From assembly GCA_036365455.1 (NCBI GenBank), contig JAWQUS010000004.1, positions 689,501 to 753,500 of the forward strand: a DNA stretch of 64,000 nucleotides, read 5' to 3'. Below, one piece after another: positions 1 to 10,890 of this stretch. The translations under genes were made by a program, and so were the position numbers. The DNA is from Macrosoma leucophasiata. Lineage: Eukaryota; Arthropoda; Insecta; Lepidoptera; Hedylidae. Position 1 is the stretch's first letter, and every line of letters starts with the position of its first letter. The notes under the pieces were generated by a model. It had not been told where the DNA came from. It did no database searches and saw nothing but the letters and a program-made list of their open reading frames with translations.

Positions 1-2
1 GC

Positions 3-284
3 TGCTCATCCTTCATCTATGCCGTTGTCTTCACCATCATCATGACGCTGCGTGAGGCGAACCCGCCTCCCGTTTAAGTAAGCTAGGGTCTACGCTCTTT
101 CAGAATCCGACTTTACTCTGAACTGACGATAAACCGTTTTTCGCAGGCGGTGTCGATCCTGGTATCGTGCGCAGTATTCGGGCACCCGGTGAGCGCCTCG
201 GGCGCCGTGGGCGTCGCCGTCGTGTTCCTCGCGCTGCTGCTGCGGATACACTGCCGCCGCCGCCGCGCGCCGCGCGCTATATAG
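3..284 (+). CDS. sll: PAPS transporter (SLC35B2/slalom type), last two exons
   Basis: 3' end of a multi-pass Golgi nucleotide-sugar-type transporter; family members carry the sulfate donor PAPS into the Golgi lumen. Exon A is 3-56 (open at the window edge) and ends with VFTIIMTLRE. Exon B is 147-284, 45 codons plus TAG, starting AVSILVSCAVFGHPVS and containing the membrane stretch GVAVVFLALLLRIHCRRRR with a basic cytosolic tail. VFTIIMTLR, the SC..FGHPV loop and GVAVVF-x-ALLLR are what I know from SLC35B2 (PAPST1), and fit it better than SLC35B1, B3 or B4. Reading through in frame needs an intron of 57-146 that starts GC and ends TTTTTCGCAG; the nearby GT (52-53) would break the frame. Exon B is very GC-rich. 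The rest of the gene lies left of the window. Confidence 0.72.
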
Positions 285-1558
285 CCTCCGCACCCCCCCT
301 CCCCCTCGCACCCCCGCACCCGGCTCCCCGCGCGCCTTTATTCCCCTCGGTTGTTCTGGTCGCCTCCTGGACGTTCAGGAACCTGTATAATCATGGCGCA
401 CGTTATTAGCCACGTCCCTACCGGTCGAATGGGCTCGTGAGCCACATTCGGGCGAGCGGTTCGGCCGAAGTTTACTCGCGAAGCATGAATTCGAAGTCGT
501 GAATTGGCCCCCAAAGATATGTCGGTGAGGCCAGTGAACTGCTGCAACGGATGCACATATCGCCGCCGAACAACACGTCACCCCCGCCGCACACTCGTCC
601 ACGGTACGCGGTTTTGGTATTTACTAATTTACTCTCCCAAATCTTTCATATAATGATCGAAATTACGTAAATTGTTACAGTATTTTTTTTTCTTCGCAAA
701 AATATACCAGAAGAAGACTCTGAATATGAGTGCAGCTTAGTGGTGAAGGAGCTGCTGGTCTTCGAGAGGTTCGAAACTGCTTGAAGTCCATTTTTCCTCT
801 AATATTTCCAAAATTTAAGTACAAAAAAATACGTAGCCCTCGGTTTTTTTTTATTTGACATTTACATATTGAAGCTTTATTGTAATTTAAACACTATGCG
901 TGTTTATCTACGTAATAACTTTGACCTCGAGGTCCAGGTTTATTTCCGGCCGCACAAATATAGAGGGATAGGTCAATTTAACCTGATAATCGCCAAAGTT
1001 ATCGAAACTATTCTGCCGTCCTACCGTAAATGCCGTTAAGTGACATTTGACCAAAGCTGTTTAAGGTTCGGTTGCACCAAAATATTCGTTAAAGTTAATA
1101 GTTTTTGTAAAATTTTATGTCCTTCTCTAACTTTAGCAAATTTGTCGAAGTTAGAGAAAGATGTACATTTTTGTATATTTTTTATTATTAATAACAATAA
1201 CTTTAACAAATATTTGGGTACAACCGAACCTAAGGGTTGAAAAGGACTTAAAAAATGTTATCTGCGTTCAGATGTTCATCATTAGAAGGAAATATTTTTT
1301 ATTTCAAGTAAGCATTTACAACCATTTTCATAAAATAATTAAAAATCAATAATTACATACAGTGAATAACTATTACATATAAAGTAAAACAGACATTGGG
1401 TGAATTAAAAAAGGGAGTAAAACTTACACTTAAAAAACAAGATAAAAAGAAACTCGACAATGCAAAAGTGTCCTAAAGACCAATTTGAAATAAATAATTT
1501 GAATTTTGAGAAAAAAAAATATTCGTCTAAATCCCTACTTTGTTATAATCCCTGCTTA
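285..1558. other. Transporter 3' flank, no gene seen
   Basis: The first 300 bases are GC-rich and may be 3' UTR; I see no clear AATAAA near the stop. Around 735-790 there is a weak tRNA-like stretch (an A-box-like AGCTTAGTGG and a B-box-like GGTTCGAA), possibly a SINE head. After 800 the sequence turns AT-rich and I recognise nothing. Confidence 0.4.
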
Positions 1559-1742
1559 TCTATACTTTATAAAAAGGAAACTTTGTGCTTTTGCATGTAT
1601 GTTTGCAAAGTTCTAACACAAAAACTTCTCAACCGATTTCAAAAATTCTTTCACCATTAGAAAGCTGCATCTTCACTAAGTGAGTGGCTATAATAGTATG
1701 TATTACATTCATTGAATCCGTGCGAAGCCGGGGCGAGCCGCT
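1559..1742 (+). mobile_element. Non-autonomous Helitron, first of a tandem pair
   Basis: Starts A|TCTATACTTTATAAAAAGG and ends in a GC-rich hairpin (GCGAAGCCGGGGCGAGCCGC) typical of short lepidopteran Helitrons. The last bases (CTAG) are missing because the next copy follows directly. Confidence 0.55.
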
Positions 1743-1917
1743 TCTATTATAAATGCGAATGTAAGTTTGTTTGTCACAATTTCACGGGAAAACTACTTAA
1801 CCAATCATCATGAAACTTTGTGCACATATTCTCGAAAGTATTCAAAGTAACTTATGATACTTTTCATTGAAAATTACGAAATTAAAAAATGCGAGCGAAG
1901 CCGCGGGTAAAAGCTAG
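1743..1917 (+). mobile_element. Non-autonomous Helitron, second of a tandem pair
   Basis: Starts TCTATTATAAATGCGAATG and ends GCGAAGCCGCGGGTAAAAG-CTAG followed by T, the normal Helitron end. About 175 bp, no coding capacity. Confidence 0.6.
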
Positions 1918-2799
1918 TATATAATCCATAATTAATGTAAATGTCTCACGGTAGGACGGCAGTATTACATATTTATATTGTAAGTAGTGTTTAGTTTCGA
2001 GAGTACACCAAATAGGGTAGGTGAATCTTTGGTGTACGACTGTTAAGTTCATTCAAATTATTTCAAAATATTCTTTAATCATTTTGAGTATTTATTTATG
2101 GACTACATAATCAATGTAGATACATGTAGGATAGGATATTTGTGTTTTATGAGTGTTGCCAACGCGTACGATAATGTAGACCTCGGTACGATGTACGATA
2201 ATTTTAAATCACAAAAGTTTAACCAAATGTAAGAGAGTTACAGACCACGTAAGGAAATATCGTTATTTTTTGTTCGCGCCTTCCTATTTGTATTTTTACA
2301 ATGAGGTCAATAATATAGAGTAGAAACCGGGAACAAACAGTCGGTTCCGTTTTTAATTTTTTTGACAGATATTTAGTAAGACCGTTTCACGTAAACTGTG
2401 GTTATGGGAATGTGCAGTTAATTGAATGCAAAAAACTGAAACCGTGCTACCAAGGGGAATGTTCCGTCTAGTACATAATAGGTCTGTATGATATATAGGC
2501 GGTATGTACGATATTTTTTTGTAAGAATGATAATTTTGACTTTAAGAGTTGGCAACACTGTTTATGACGTATTCTTTTAGAATTATGTTTTATAGCACTG
2601 TGATAGGATTTATCTTTCCGTTCGACTTTGTCCTATATGTGACTGTAGCATACAGTGAGAAATATTTTTCAGTCAAACCTCTAAACGGGTCTAAATAAGA
2701 TTTGAACTGGTCAAAACTAGTTTTGACTGAACATTAAATAATTTAACAATTATGGTGCAGTTTATATTATTATATTGCCTAACTAGCATGGTTGGCATA
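1918..2799. other. AT-rich spacer, nothing recognised
   Basis: No open frame with codon-like character, no SINE head and no paired termini that I can see. Confidence 0.4.
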
Positions 2800-2957
2800 G
2801 ATGTCGCTACTGCTACCATAAAGCAATGCAATAAATGTGAAGGAAAGATTTGACAAATCGGGCAGGACTTCAGTAGCTCAATCGGAAGAGCGGCTGGACT
2901 AGATTCCCAGTAGGCCGCGAGTTCGAGTCTCACCTGAAGTCAAATTTTTCTTTCCAT
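2800..2957 (+). repeat. tRNA-like SINE family C, copy 1
   Basis: A leader (AAAGCAATGCAATAAATGTG and on) precedes a tRNA-like core at about 2866-2940. The core has a 7-bp acceptor stem (ACTTCAG/CTGAAGT), a D-arm GCTC/GAGC and a T-loop TTCGAGT; the T-stem has one mismatch. The anticodon arm is imperfect. The same leader and the same trailer AAATTTTTCTTTCC recur elsewhere, so this is a dispersed element rather than a working tRNA gene. Confidence 0.65.
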
Positions 2958-3231
2958 TTTTCTTTAAATAAAATACAGTTTATATTAGATAGTTAATATT
3001 ATATGGATTAGTTGTGTGTCTCGAATTATTTATATCTAATATTACCTAAACAACATGTACTTAGAAACTTTTTTATGTATGATGGTGACAAAGAAGCACG
3101 CTGTTCACACGGACGGGGACGGGGACGGGCTGGGCGACGGCTATGGCAAAACCGGAGGTCAGTAAAGATACTTTGCAAAACCTGAGGCTTACGTCACCAC
3201 AGTATTCCCATTCTGGAACTCTACCACTTTT

Positions 3232-3360
3232 AGAAATTAAACGGCTGGACTGGTTGAATAACCAGTCCAGCCGTTTAATTTCTCCCGCCTGCCGACCTCA
3301 GAATTGAGGTCACAGGTTCGATTCCTGCCTGAAGTCAAATTTTTCTTTCCGTTTTTTCTT
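3232..3360 (+). repeat. Rearranged family C copy with a perfect 24-bp hairpin
   Basis: 3232-3255 and 3260-3283 are perfect inverted copies with the four-base loop GAAT. The hairpin sits where the anticodon arm (CGGCTGGACT) would be. The right half then continues as the usual T-arm and trailer of the family. Confidence 0.65.
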
Positions 3361-4003
3361 TGTTTTCCAAAGTTTACTCGCATATGTTATTGCGAAAAAT
3401 AAATATTACAATCTATCACCTTTGAAAATTGTGCATAAGCGAAGAGTTCCCTGATCCCAGCACCTGGTGGTAGAAACCTAGTGTGAGAACCCGAGTGTGT
3501 AGACACCATCGCATACCTAATTTGTCTGTCGCCAAGTAGTAGTTTTGAGCGCTAACGTGTTCCGGTTAGATGGTAATATATATATATAGCCCTGTAATAA
3601 CGTATTAACTACTTATCACAGTGGCAAAACGACTTAAGCATTCACGGTCGGAACACATCTGTATGTTGATCTCCGGTTTTTGCGTGCAGTCGTTACTTGT
3701 TGGCCACTATCACACATTCGTAAAAAAACTGCTATCCCGAAATCTTGTATAAAATATTGTATTATACTAATAAGATTAATCCTTGAAGCCGCAATGGATC
3801 CGATCGGGTCAGAGAACAATAAGAACAATAAGAAATCAATTGTCATATTTTTCTCGTGGCCTGAGGGAAAGCTAAACTAGCTGACCTAAAGCAGCTGGTG
3901 TATTGAACAATTATTTATTATGTGTTTTCGGTATTGTAAACGATTTAAGTTTATGCATTATACACTTAATCAAAGAAATACACATTTCTAATATACTAGA
4001 TGT
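3361..4003. other. Spacer, nothing recognised
   Basis: Contains a short TATATATATA run near 3580. Short ORFs on both strands overlap each other and have no recognisable motif. Confidence 0.35.
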
Positions 4004-4005
4004 TA

Positions 4006-4254
4006 CAGTGCTCAACAAGAAATAATGCACATCGAGTCTATGAAAATGACAATCGGCTCGTTTCGGCTTCATAGAGCGTTATCTCTGCTGCACACTGCCT
4101 ACGTAAGCATCCGTAGTCCGGTGTTGGTCAAAACTTGATCAAAATGGTGGACAAATGTCAAATAGGTAAGGTGCGAAAGAGATAACGCTCTACAGATCCG
4201 AAATAAGCCGACGTCTCTTCCTGAGGACGATGTGCATTATTTCTTGTTGGATAC
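4006..4254. mobile_element. MITE with long TIRs and TA target duplication
   Basis: Arms of about 80 bases pair imperfectly; the outer part reads CAACAAGAAATAATGCACAT on both ends. The element is flanked by TA (4004-4005 and 4255-4256), as in Tc1/mariner-type MITEs. Confidence 0.6.
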
Positions 4255-4260
4255 TATCCC

Positions 4261-4400
4261 CCTTATTCATAAACGTATTTTAGCTAAAGCGTTGCTAATC
4301 TCTCCTTTGTCTTCTTCTATCCTGCACATTTGACAATGCAACTGATAAAGATAAAGCATTCTATAGCTAATTCATATCAAATGTTCGTTTATGAATAAGG
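4261..4400. mobile_element. Small MITE, 15-bp perfect TIRs
   Basis: Begins CCTTATTCATAAACG and ends with its exact inverse. About 140 bp, non-coding, lying directly beside the preceding MITE. Confidence 0.6.
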
Positions 4401-4603
4401 AGGTATATTTATATTATATACTAGATATTTCAGTTATCGACAGAATATGTTGTATATTATTTACACTTACCAAATCGTCTTAAGCCACTAGCGCTTGTAC
4501 CTAAATGACTTTTTCATATGAATGGGACATGCAATTCATTTGAATAAAAGATATGTATTTTGTGTTTTGATCAAGTTGTTATTCACTTTAGGTAGTTTAA
4601 AAA

Positions 4604-4892
4604 TTTTTTTTTTTTATGTTATGGAAGTGGCAAACAAGCATGCAGTTCACATTGATGTTAAGTGATGACTGCAGCCTATAGACACCCACACAAATACCAA
4701 GGTCAAAATGCAGATGAGTTGCCACTCCTGAGGCCTAAGGTGTTATGCCTCTGTGCCGGAAATTACAGGGCCGTACATTACCACCTGACCGGAACACGAT
4801 AGTGCTGAACACTACCACTTAGCGGCAAGTATATTAGGTAATGCGGTGGTGCCTAAGCCCGCGAGCTCCGTCACTGGAGCTCTACCACCAGT
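4604..4892 (-). repeat. SINE-like family A, near full copy
   Basis: The commonest repeat of the window, about 290 bp. I orient it so the A-rich end is 3'. It then starts ACTGGTGGTAGAGCTCCAGT, passes GGTGGTAATGTACGGCCCTG and ends GTTTGCCACTTCCATAACAT plus oligo-A. There is no clear tRNA head and no TIR, so it may be the 3' tail of a LINE rather than an independent SINE. Confidence 0.6.
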
Positions 4893-5462
4893 TAAGAAAT
4901 AAATTAATAAACTGAATGGGACATGCGATTCACAATTTCATATGAATAGGGACATGCAATTAACTAATGGATGTTGAACTGTCGCCCATGAATATCTACT
5001 ATCGAGATCATTATACGAGTATTTATTATTGCATTTTATTCATTGTTATATTTATTATTATTTCTAATTTTTAAAATGACGGTGAATTGAGGAGAAACAC
5101 GAAAGGCGAGGTTATAACAATAAGTGGCATCAATAGATTAATTTATTAATAGGTATTAAATTGTAATTATACATATATAAATAATAAGGTTGTGTTGACG
5201 TAGATTATAGAAAGAAATATACTTTTTGTTGAGAATTTTCTCACGGTACTATATTGTTTTATTTTTATCATGCCATGTTACCTAAACACACAGGTTGATC
5301 TGTGCCTATACATTACTCATTATGGTTACTATCACGAAATGTCGAAGACTGATCCACTAAGCTGTCTTCAGTCAATGAAGCTGAATTAAGAAGATAGGTG
5401 GAGAAGGAGAAAGCCCTTATGACTTTCGCAAGTTTATATGAAAGTCCTTATTTTTATGTTCA

Positions 5463-5637
5463 GTGCTCAACAATAATGTATGATGTATTGCACATCGAGC
5501 CTAGGGAGGAGACGTCGGCTTTTTTCGGGTCTGTAGAGCGTTATCTCTGGCACCTAACCTATTTGACGTTTGTCGACCATTTTGATCAAGTTTTTACCAA
5601 TACCGGACTGTCAGTGCTTACGTTTTTAAATTCGCTG
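5463..5637. mobile_element. Truncated copy of the 4006 MITE
   Basis: CAACAATAATG..GCACATCGAG..GAGACGTCGGCTT..GAGCGTTATCTCT matches the right half of 4006-4254 in inverse orientation and stops before the second arm. Confidence 0.55.
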
Positions 5638-5639
5638 TC

Positions 5640-5815
5640 ACTCGCAGCCCCACACTAGGTATAACCTTGTATCGTGGGTGCCGTTATTCACACAACACGT
5701 ACACAAACACCCAGACCTGAAACAAATATTCATCCCAGTACGGGTATCGAACCCGTGAGCCTCGCTTCAAACGGTTGTCACACACCGTTGGAACTTTGGG
5801 ACAACTGGCTCGTCA
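5640..5815 (-). repeat. tRNA-derived SINE family F, copy 1
   Basis: Read on the minus strand it has a B-box-like CACGGGTTCGATACCCGTA followed by a body ending at CAGCCCCACACTAGG on the plus strand. A second copy lies at 18774-18966. Confidence 0.55.
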
Positions 5816-5989
5816 AATGGATTGAAATCGAATATTGGATCCCTAAATTAGCCAGTTATAGGTTCATTACGTTAATATATTTTATATTCTTTTTCGCAAT
5901 AACACATGCTAATAAAATATCTTTTTTTAAGGAAAAGGAAAGAAAAATTTTAATCGTTAAATTAAAAATTATCTGTAAATTTCAATAAA

Positions 5990-6105
5990 ATGTGAAGGAA
6001 AAATTTGACAAATTAGACATGGACTTCGGTAGCTCAGTTGGAAGAGCGGCTGGACTAAATTCCCATTGGCCGCGAGTTCGAGTCTCGCCTGAAGACAACA
6101 TTTTT
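5990..6105 (+). repeat. tRNA-like SINE family C, copy 2
   Basis: AATGTGAAGGAAAAATTTGACA leads into GTAGCTCAGTTGGAAGAGCG, then a perfect T-arm (GCGAG TTCGAGT CTCGC). The acceptor stem is partly eroded at its 3' side. Confidence 0.6.
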
Positions 6106-6660
6106 CTTTAAAAAATATAATATCACGTTATTACTTTATTTTCTCTATGGACTTTGTTGTATAAAAAAGTAAAAGTCAAACATCACATTACTTCAAAACA
6201 TTATTTGTGTACATCAATGGTCAAATGTATTCTCTAAATGTTTGCTAAAAGCCGACATTACTAAATTCTAGTGGAATGTGGTGGATGGAAAACTCGATCG
6301 CAATCAATAGCTACTATGAATTCAAACAGTATCACAACATATTTTCGGAGAAATAACTGTGAGTTGGTTCCTAACACATTTTTATCATCTTGACAAAATT
6401 TCAGAGTTAGGTGTGGATTAAATCAACTTACATGCCGCTAAATGGTAGTGTTCATCACAATTGAGTTTGGTATTAGATGTAGGTGTAGGTAAGCAGCTAC
6501 AGTAAGCCATAGGAACGGCTCTATAATTTCTAACATGGAGGCAAACGATGTTGGACATCGGGAATGCTATGCCCCGTGCTTTGAAATGTTTGGTTTGTGT
6601 GGATTATTTCTGTGTTAACTTGGCGTCAGTGTGAGCGTGCTTGTTCTACATCTGTTATAT
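6106..6660. other. Spacer left of the mariner
   Basis: Only a scrap of family A (GCCGCTAAATGGTAGTGTTC at about 6433) is recognisable. Confidence 0.35.
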
Positions 6661-6736
6661 AAGGTTAGGGAAAAAGTTTCTTCGCATTTTTTAAGATAAT
6701 TCAAAACATTTTTTAATATAGTTTATTTAAATTTAA

Positions 6737-8196
6737 CTAAAGTATGTATGTACCATTTTGTTCGATAACCTTTTGCCATCTTGTAGGTAGGGATATGATC
6801 CCATTGTTATAAAAATTTTGGGACTTCTCATCAAAATACCGCGACAAGTGGATTTGGCAGTCCTCTCGTGATGTTAACCTAACATTGCATAAAGAATTCT
6901 GAAGAGACCGAAACAGGTGGAAATCTGAAGGTGCAAGGTCAGGACTATACGGCGGATGCATTAACACCTCCCAGCCAAACTCTCTTAATTTTTGCTGAGT
7001 GGCTATAGATGTGTGAGGTCTAGCGTTATCATGATGAAACACCACACCCCTTCTGTTGATCAATTCCGGCCGCTTTCTCTCAACATCTTGCTTTAATCTC
7101 ATCAGTTGTTCGCAGTAGAGTTCAGAATCGATAGTCCTGCCTGGTGGTATGTATGTATCTATCTTCACGCCAGGTCCCTAACGGGGTAGGCAGATAGTGT
7201 AGAGCGCCAGACATCCCGGTTCTGACAAAGCTTTCGTGCCTCGTCTACCTTCATCATTCTCTTCATACATGCACGCCGATTCCTAAGACTTTTGATCCCA
7301 CCATCAGACAGAACTCGACCTATTTGGTCATGGTAGGTCAGCCTTGGTCTTCCTGGGCCTCTGCAACCATTCACATTCGCATTGTATATCTGTTTAGTCA
7401 TTCGCTCATTCGACATTCTTTCTATATGCCCGAACCATCGGAGCATGCCTTTTTTCATTTTTACACCGATACTATCATTCACACAAAGTCTCTTTCTTAC
7501 ATCTTCATTACGAACGCGATCGGTGAGTGATACACCGCAGATCTCATCTCGACCGCGTTCAACTTACTTTCATGCTCTGTCCTGCCTGGTGGTAATAGCT
7601 CATAATGAATAATGCCCTTCCAATCACACCACAAACACAACATCACCTTATTGCGAGTTAACTCGGGTTTCGCCACAGTCTGTGAAGCCTGACCGTGGTC
7701 AAAGCCACGACCTTTTTCGCACGTTCTTGTCGTACGTGATCCACTTTTCATCACCAGTTATCAGCTTCTTCAAAAATGATTCGGTTTCATTACGTCGTAA
7801 TAAAGAATCACAAATGAGTACACGGTTCATTAGGTTTCTTTCAGTGAGCTCGTGAGGTACCCAAATATCGAGCTTTTTTTTGCTTTTTTCAAATGCGCCA
7901 AAACTGTTTTGTGATCTATTCTCTTCAGCTACGTCGTAACTACTGATATGTCGATCTTGCTCCACTTTTTCAAAAATGGCATCCATTTTATCCGTTATAG
8001 GGCGACCAGAGCGAGGTGCATCTTTGACATCAAAATTTCCGGATTGAAAACCCTTAAACCAAATTTGTGCTACTCTCACAGACACTGCACTAGGCCCATA
8101 AACATCGCAAATTTTTTTCGCGGCTTGCGTTGCATTTTTACCTTATTTGTAGTAAAATTTTAAAATGTATCGAATTTCTTCATTAGATTCACTCAT
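6737..8196 (-). pseudogene. mariner transposase, DD34D type, broken
   Basis: Cut-and-paste transposase of the mariner family. The ATG is at 8196-8194. A stop codon (8143-8145) breaks the N-terminal domain after about 17 codons. The frame resumes with the helix-turn-helix part and SGRP linker and reaches the first catalytic Asp in TGDEKWI. A frameshift follows near 7705. After the nested insert the frame gives the second Asp (HHDNARPHTS) and the third (PYSPDLAPSDFHLF), correctly spaced. The C-terminus ends at 6737 in a TAA. With one nonsense codon, one frameshift and one insertion it cannot make protein. Confidence 0.85.
7150..7578 (-). mobile_element. LINE 3' end nested in the mariner
   Basis: A 5'-truncated non-LTR retrotransposon end lies between two copies of the 16-base target GTCCTGCCTGGTGGTA (7134-7149 and 7579-7594). 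On the minus strand it encodes KGMLRWFGHIERM...GRPRLTYHDQ, the tail that follows the reverse transcriptase in several lepidopteran LINEs. The 3' tail is a short TACATA repeat. Related ends occur at 20342 and 59915. Confidence 0.8.
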
Positions 8197-8374
8197 CTTG
8201 ACAGTACAAACAAATGAAAATCACACATTTGCCTAATTTGAATTTGGAATTATGTTCTTTAAAATTTTAACTTTCAATGATACCAAAACCAGCCAGATAC
8301 AAATACTACAGCCAAAGAGATTTTATTACAAGTTCATACATACTATAATGCGAAAAGACTTTTTCCCCAACCTA

Positions 8375-8648
8375 TTATAAAAACCTTCTTATAGGTACCT
8401 AGAATACTACCTAACCTAACTCTTTGTAGAATAACTGGTAAAATATATATTATCTTCTGTCATAAATATTTTGGTGTACATGGCCGTACTTAGAGTAGGG
8501 AAGCCCTAGACGGGACTTTGCAGTTACTCGAGCGCGTGAGTTTGAGGATATGTGGAATAGCTCGCACCCTGTCGAGTATCGACCAAAGGAGATGTTGCAA
8601 AAATGTATGGACCTCCGGCCATGTATTGTACACAATATCATTAACAGA
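8375..8648. other. Short spacer between mariner and BEL element
   Basis: No recognised feature. Its last five bases, ACAGA, are the target duplication of the BEL element. Confidence 0.5.
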
Positions 8649-8808
8649 TGTACGGGGTGGTTGCTACCCTATACAATAACGTGTAATAACTGTTGATGGG
8701 ACCGGTCGGTAATAGAAAGACGTCCGTGCGATGCCGGTGTAAATTGCAAACTGCGTTTATTGTATGACTAATACTTAACCTAAGTTTAAGGGTGTTGTAC
8801 ACCGTACA
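8649..8808 (-). repeat. 3' LTR of the BEL/Pao element
   Basis: 160 bp, TG...CA ends. Because the element is on the minus strand this left copy is the 3' LTR. Confidence 0.93.
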
Positions 8809-8825
8809 TGCTCCCCGCGAGAATA
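8809..8825 (-). other. Polypurine tract next to the 3' LTR
   Basis: On the minus strand the bases before the 3' LTR read CTCGCGGGGAGCA, a purine-rich tract in the position used to prime second-strand synthesis. Confidence 0.6.
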
Positions 8826-9003
8826 AATCAAAAAATGTAAAATACAATAGAAAAATATAAAACTTGTATATATGTACTTGATATAAAACAAAAATACTTG
8901 ATATAAAACTCAAACATGTTACTAAATCATAAAATCGTTCTCAATCTATTCTTACAAAACAAATTTATTGCTAAATCATATAACGGAAAATGTTAAGTAA
9001 GTC

Positions 9004-10890
9004 TTATTTGACCGCGGGTTCAAAGAAAACACTACGCGAAACAATAGGCGACGATGCCTTATTTACGCGAGCACTAACACTCTCATTGACAACCTGATAC
9101 ACCACACTATCACTGTTACACTGCTGAGGAATGGGCAGAGGACGAGGCGCGGGCGCGGGAGCCGGTGCTGCAGGGGAGGTCGGCTCGCGAAGAGCCCACG
9201 TGCCCCGCCCGCGCCGCCACCACCACACGAACACTGCTAACGCTCCAATCCCGATCATCACGTAGATCACGGCATAGTGATGTACGTCGTGATATGATAA
9301 GTATGCCATCGACGCGTTATCCTTCACGATCTGAATTTGTTTCTCTATTTGCTTTATCTCATTCTGATCTCTTTCCACGGTAAGATTTCCTAGCATCTCT
9401 CTTGATATAGATACATTGATTATGTGATTTATAGGCGCAATCACAGGGGTGTACATTCTGTTTGTTTCGATATACATCTCACTTGATTTAGTACTATGGG
9501 CAATTATTTCTAAAGTGTTTGTTTTGATTATGCAACCATTATCTACAGTTACTAAGCCAGCGCTAGTCAGCTGATGAACGGTAACTTGATCTCCGCACAT
9601 CGCTCGCACCTGACATTGATTACAACAAAAATAAATAAAGCTATTTATAGAACTGCTCTCCAACCAAATGTTATTGCAAGGATTAATACTTGTTTCACAT
9701 TCTGCTTTCCTTGTGTCACACAAATCCAAATCTCCACCAAATTTGTGAATGGGTTTGCTAACATGACACATGTACATACTACCAGCTGTTAGACATTCTC
9801 GGATACTATTTCCAGACATATCTAAGTATGTATCCTTCTTCAAATTGATAGCAATAAAAGTATATCTTGGTTTGATACTGATCATGTTTTCTTGCCTTTG
9901 CTGAGGTACCGGTATGAGTTTGAATATTTCAAATGAATCTCGACTAATTAATGGGATCCGTAATTCAAAAATTAAATAATCTGTGATCATTCTTGCTTTA
10001 GCAGTTACTAATTTATATATACGTGCTATATTGACATGGAAGTTATCGACTGGGAGCATTACGTCGTTTGAAATGTGGCTGGAAATAATGCTAAGTTGTT
10101 CTTTCAGTTGTCTTGATGTAATTAAATAAGGATTAAATCGTCCATGGTAGGTGTCTGTGATTGTATCTAACAATATACTTTGCAGGTGCTTGAGGTTCTG
10201 TAATAAATTGCTTGCTATAATTGATCTCATGTTGAATTCATTTGACAGTTGTAGCTCAGTTTTTACAAGAACAACAGTTTTCTCAAATTCGCGAAGTTCC
10301 TGGTGAATGATTTTGAATTGCAGACTCGTGGTATTTTCTATCCTTTTCAGTACATTAAATTCGGCTTCTATAATGGATGTTTGATTTTTCGAGAGAGCTG
10401 AGATGTGTTGTTGGTTTTCTTGTAAGATCTTGATATCTTTCTGGTACTGTTCCGCGAATCTAGAGTCTAATACGCCGAATAGAGAATTGGCCAGATACCC
10501 GACACCGTCGATAAGACCACGGCGGCGCCGGCGCGTGCTGTCTTGCTGATCGAGAAGTAATTGATTGTTGTAATCTAGCTCACTGAGCTCGTGCCGCAGT
10601 TGTAACAATATCATATTACAGTATGTTTTATATTGCATTGATTCGCATAGCCGCTCTAAGGTGATTGTTGATTTATTGAGAGCCGTAATTCCTTCCCAGT
10701 AAGGTTGCAGTTTGAAGTATACGACAAGTTTCCACTCATCGCGAATTATATTCATATTTGCGAGTTTATCAAAATACAGGTGCTGATTATCTCTGAATTT
10801 TGTTACGTTTAATGTACATTGGGAAGATGTTACGATGCTAAGAAAAAGTATCAGGGATGCAAACATCGTAGATAACTTTATGCGAGGTTT
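9004..10890 (-). other. Envelope-like domain of the BEL/Pao polyprotein
   Basis: C-terminal part of the same ORF, resembling the fusion-protein envelopes of insect errantiviruses and baculoviruses. It opens with a hydrophobic, signal-like stretch (MFASLILFLSIVTSSQC, about residue 1840). A run of five Arg at 10521-10535 looks like a furin-type site and is followed directly by a fusion-peptide-like GLIDGVGYLANSLFGVLD, then by helical, coiled-coil-like sequence with N-glycosylation motifs. A Cys-rich block follows. Near the end there is one membrane anchor (VIYVMIGIGALAVFVWWW, about 9215-9275) and a short Pro/Ala-rich tail. No break is seen. Whether it is processed or displayed cannot be told from sequence. 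Confidence 0.82.

Larger units (their letters stand above)
6661..8374 (-). mobile_element. mariner transposon, inactive, with nested LINE end
   Basis: Ends are inverted: AGGTTAGGGAAAAAGTTTC at left and the inverse of AGGTTGGGGAAAAAGTCTTT at right, with TA bases at the junctions. Between them lies a broken DD34D transposase on the minus strand and a 429-bp foreign insert (7150-7578). Confidence 0.85.

Noticed and set aside
2866..2940. A working tRNA gene
   Set aside because: The anticodon stem does not close properly and the flanks are shared with other copies, so it is a dispersed tRNA-like element.
5398..5988. ORFs of 86 and 104 codons
   Set aside because: The first lies over a truncated MITE, the second over a tRNA-derived SINE.
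8641..8913. 90-codon ORF and its twin at 16619-16897
   Set aside because: Both simply read through the LTR; identity of the two reflects the LTRs, not a gene family.
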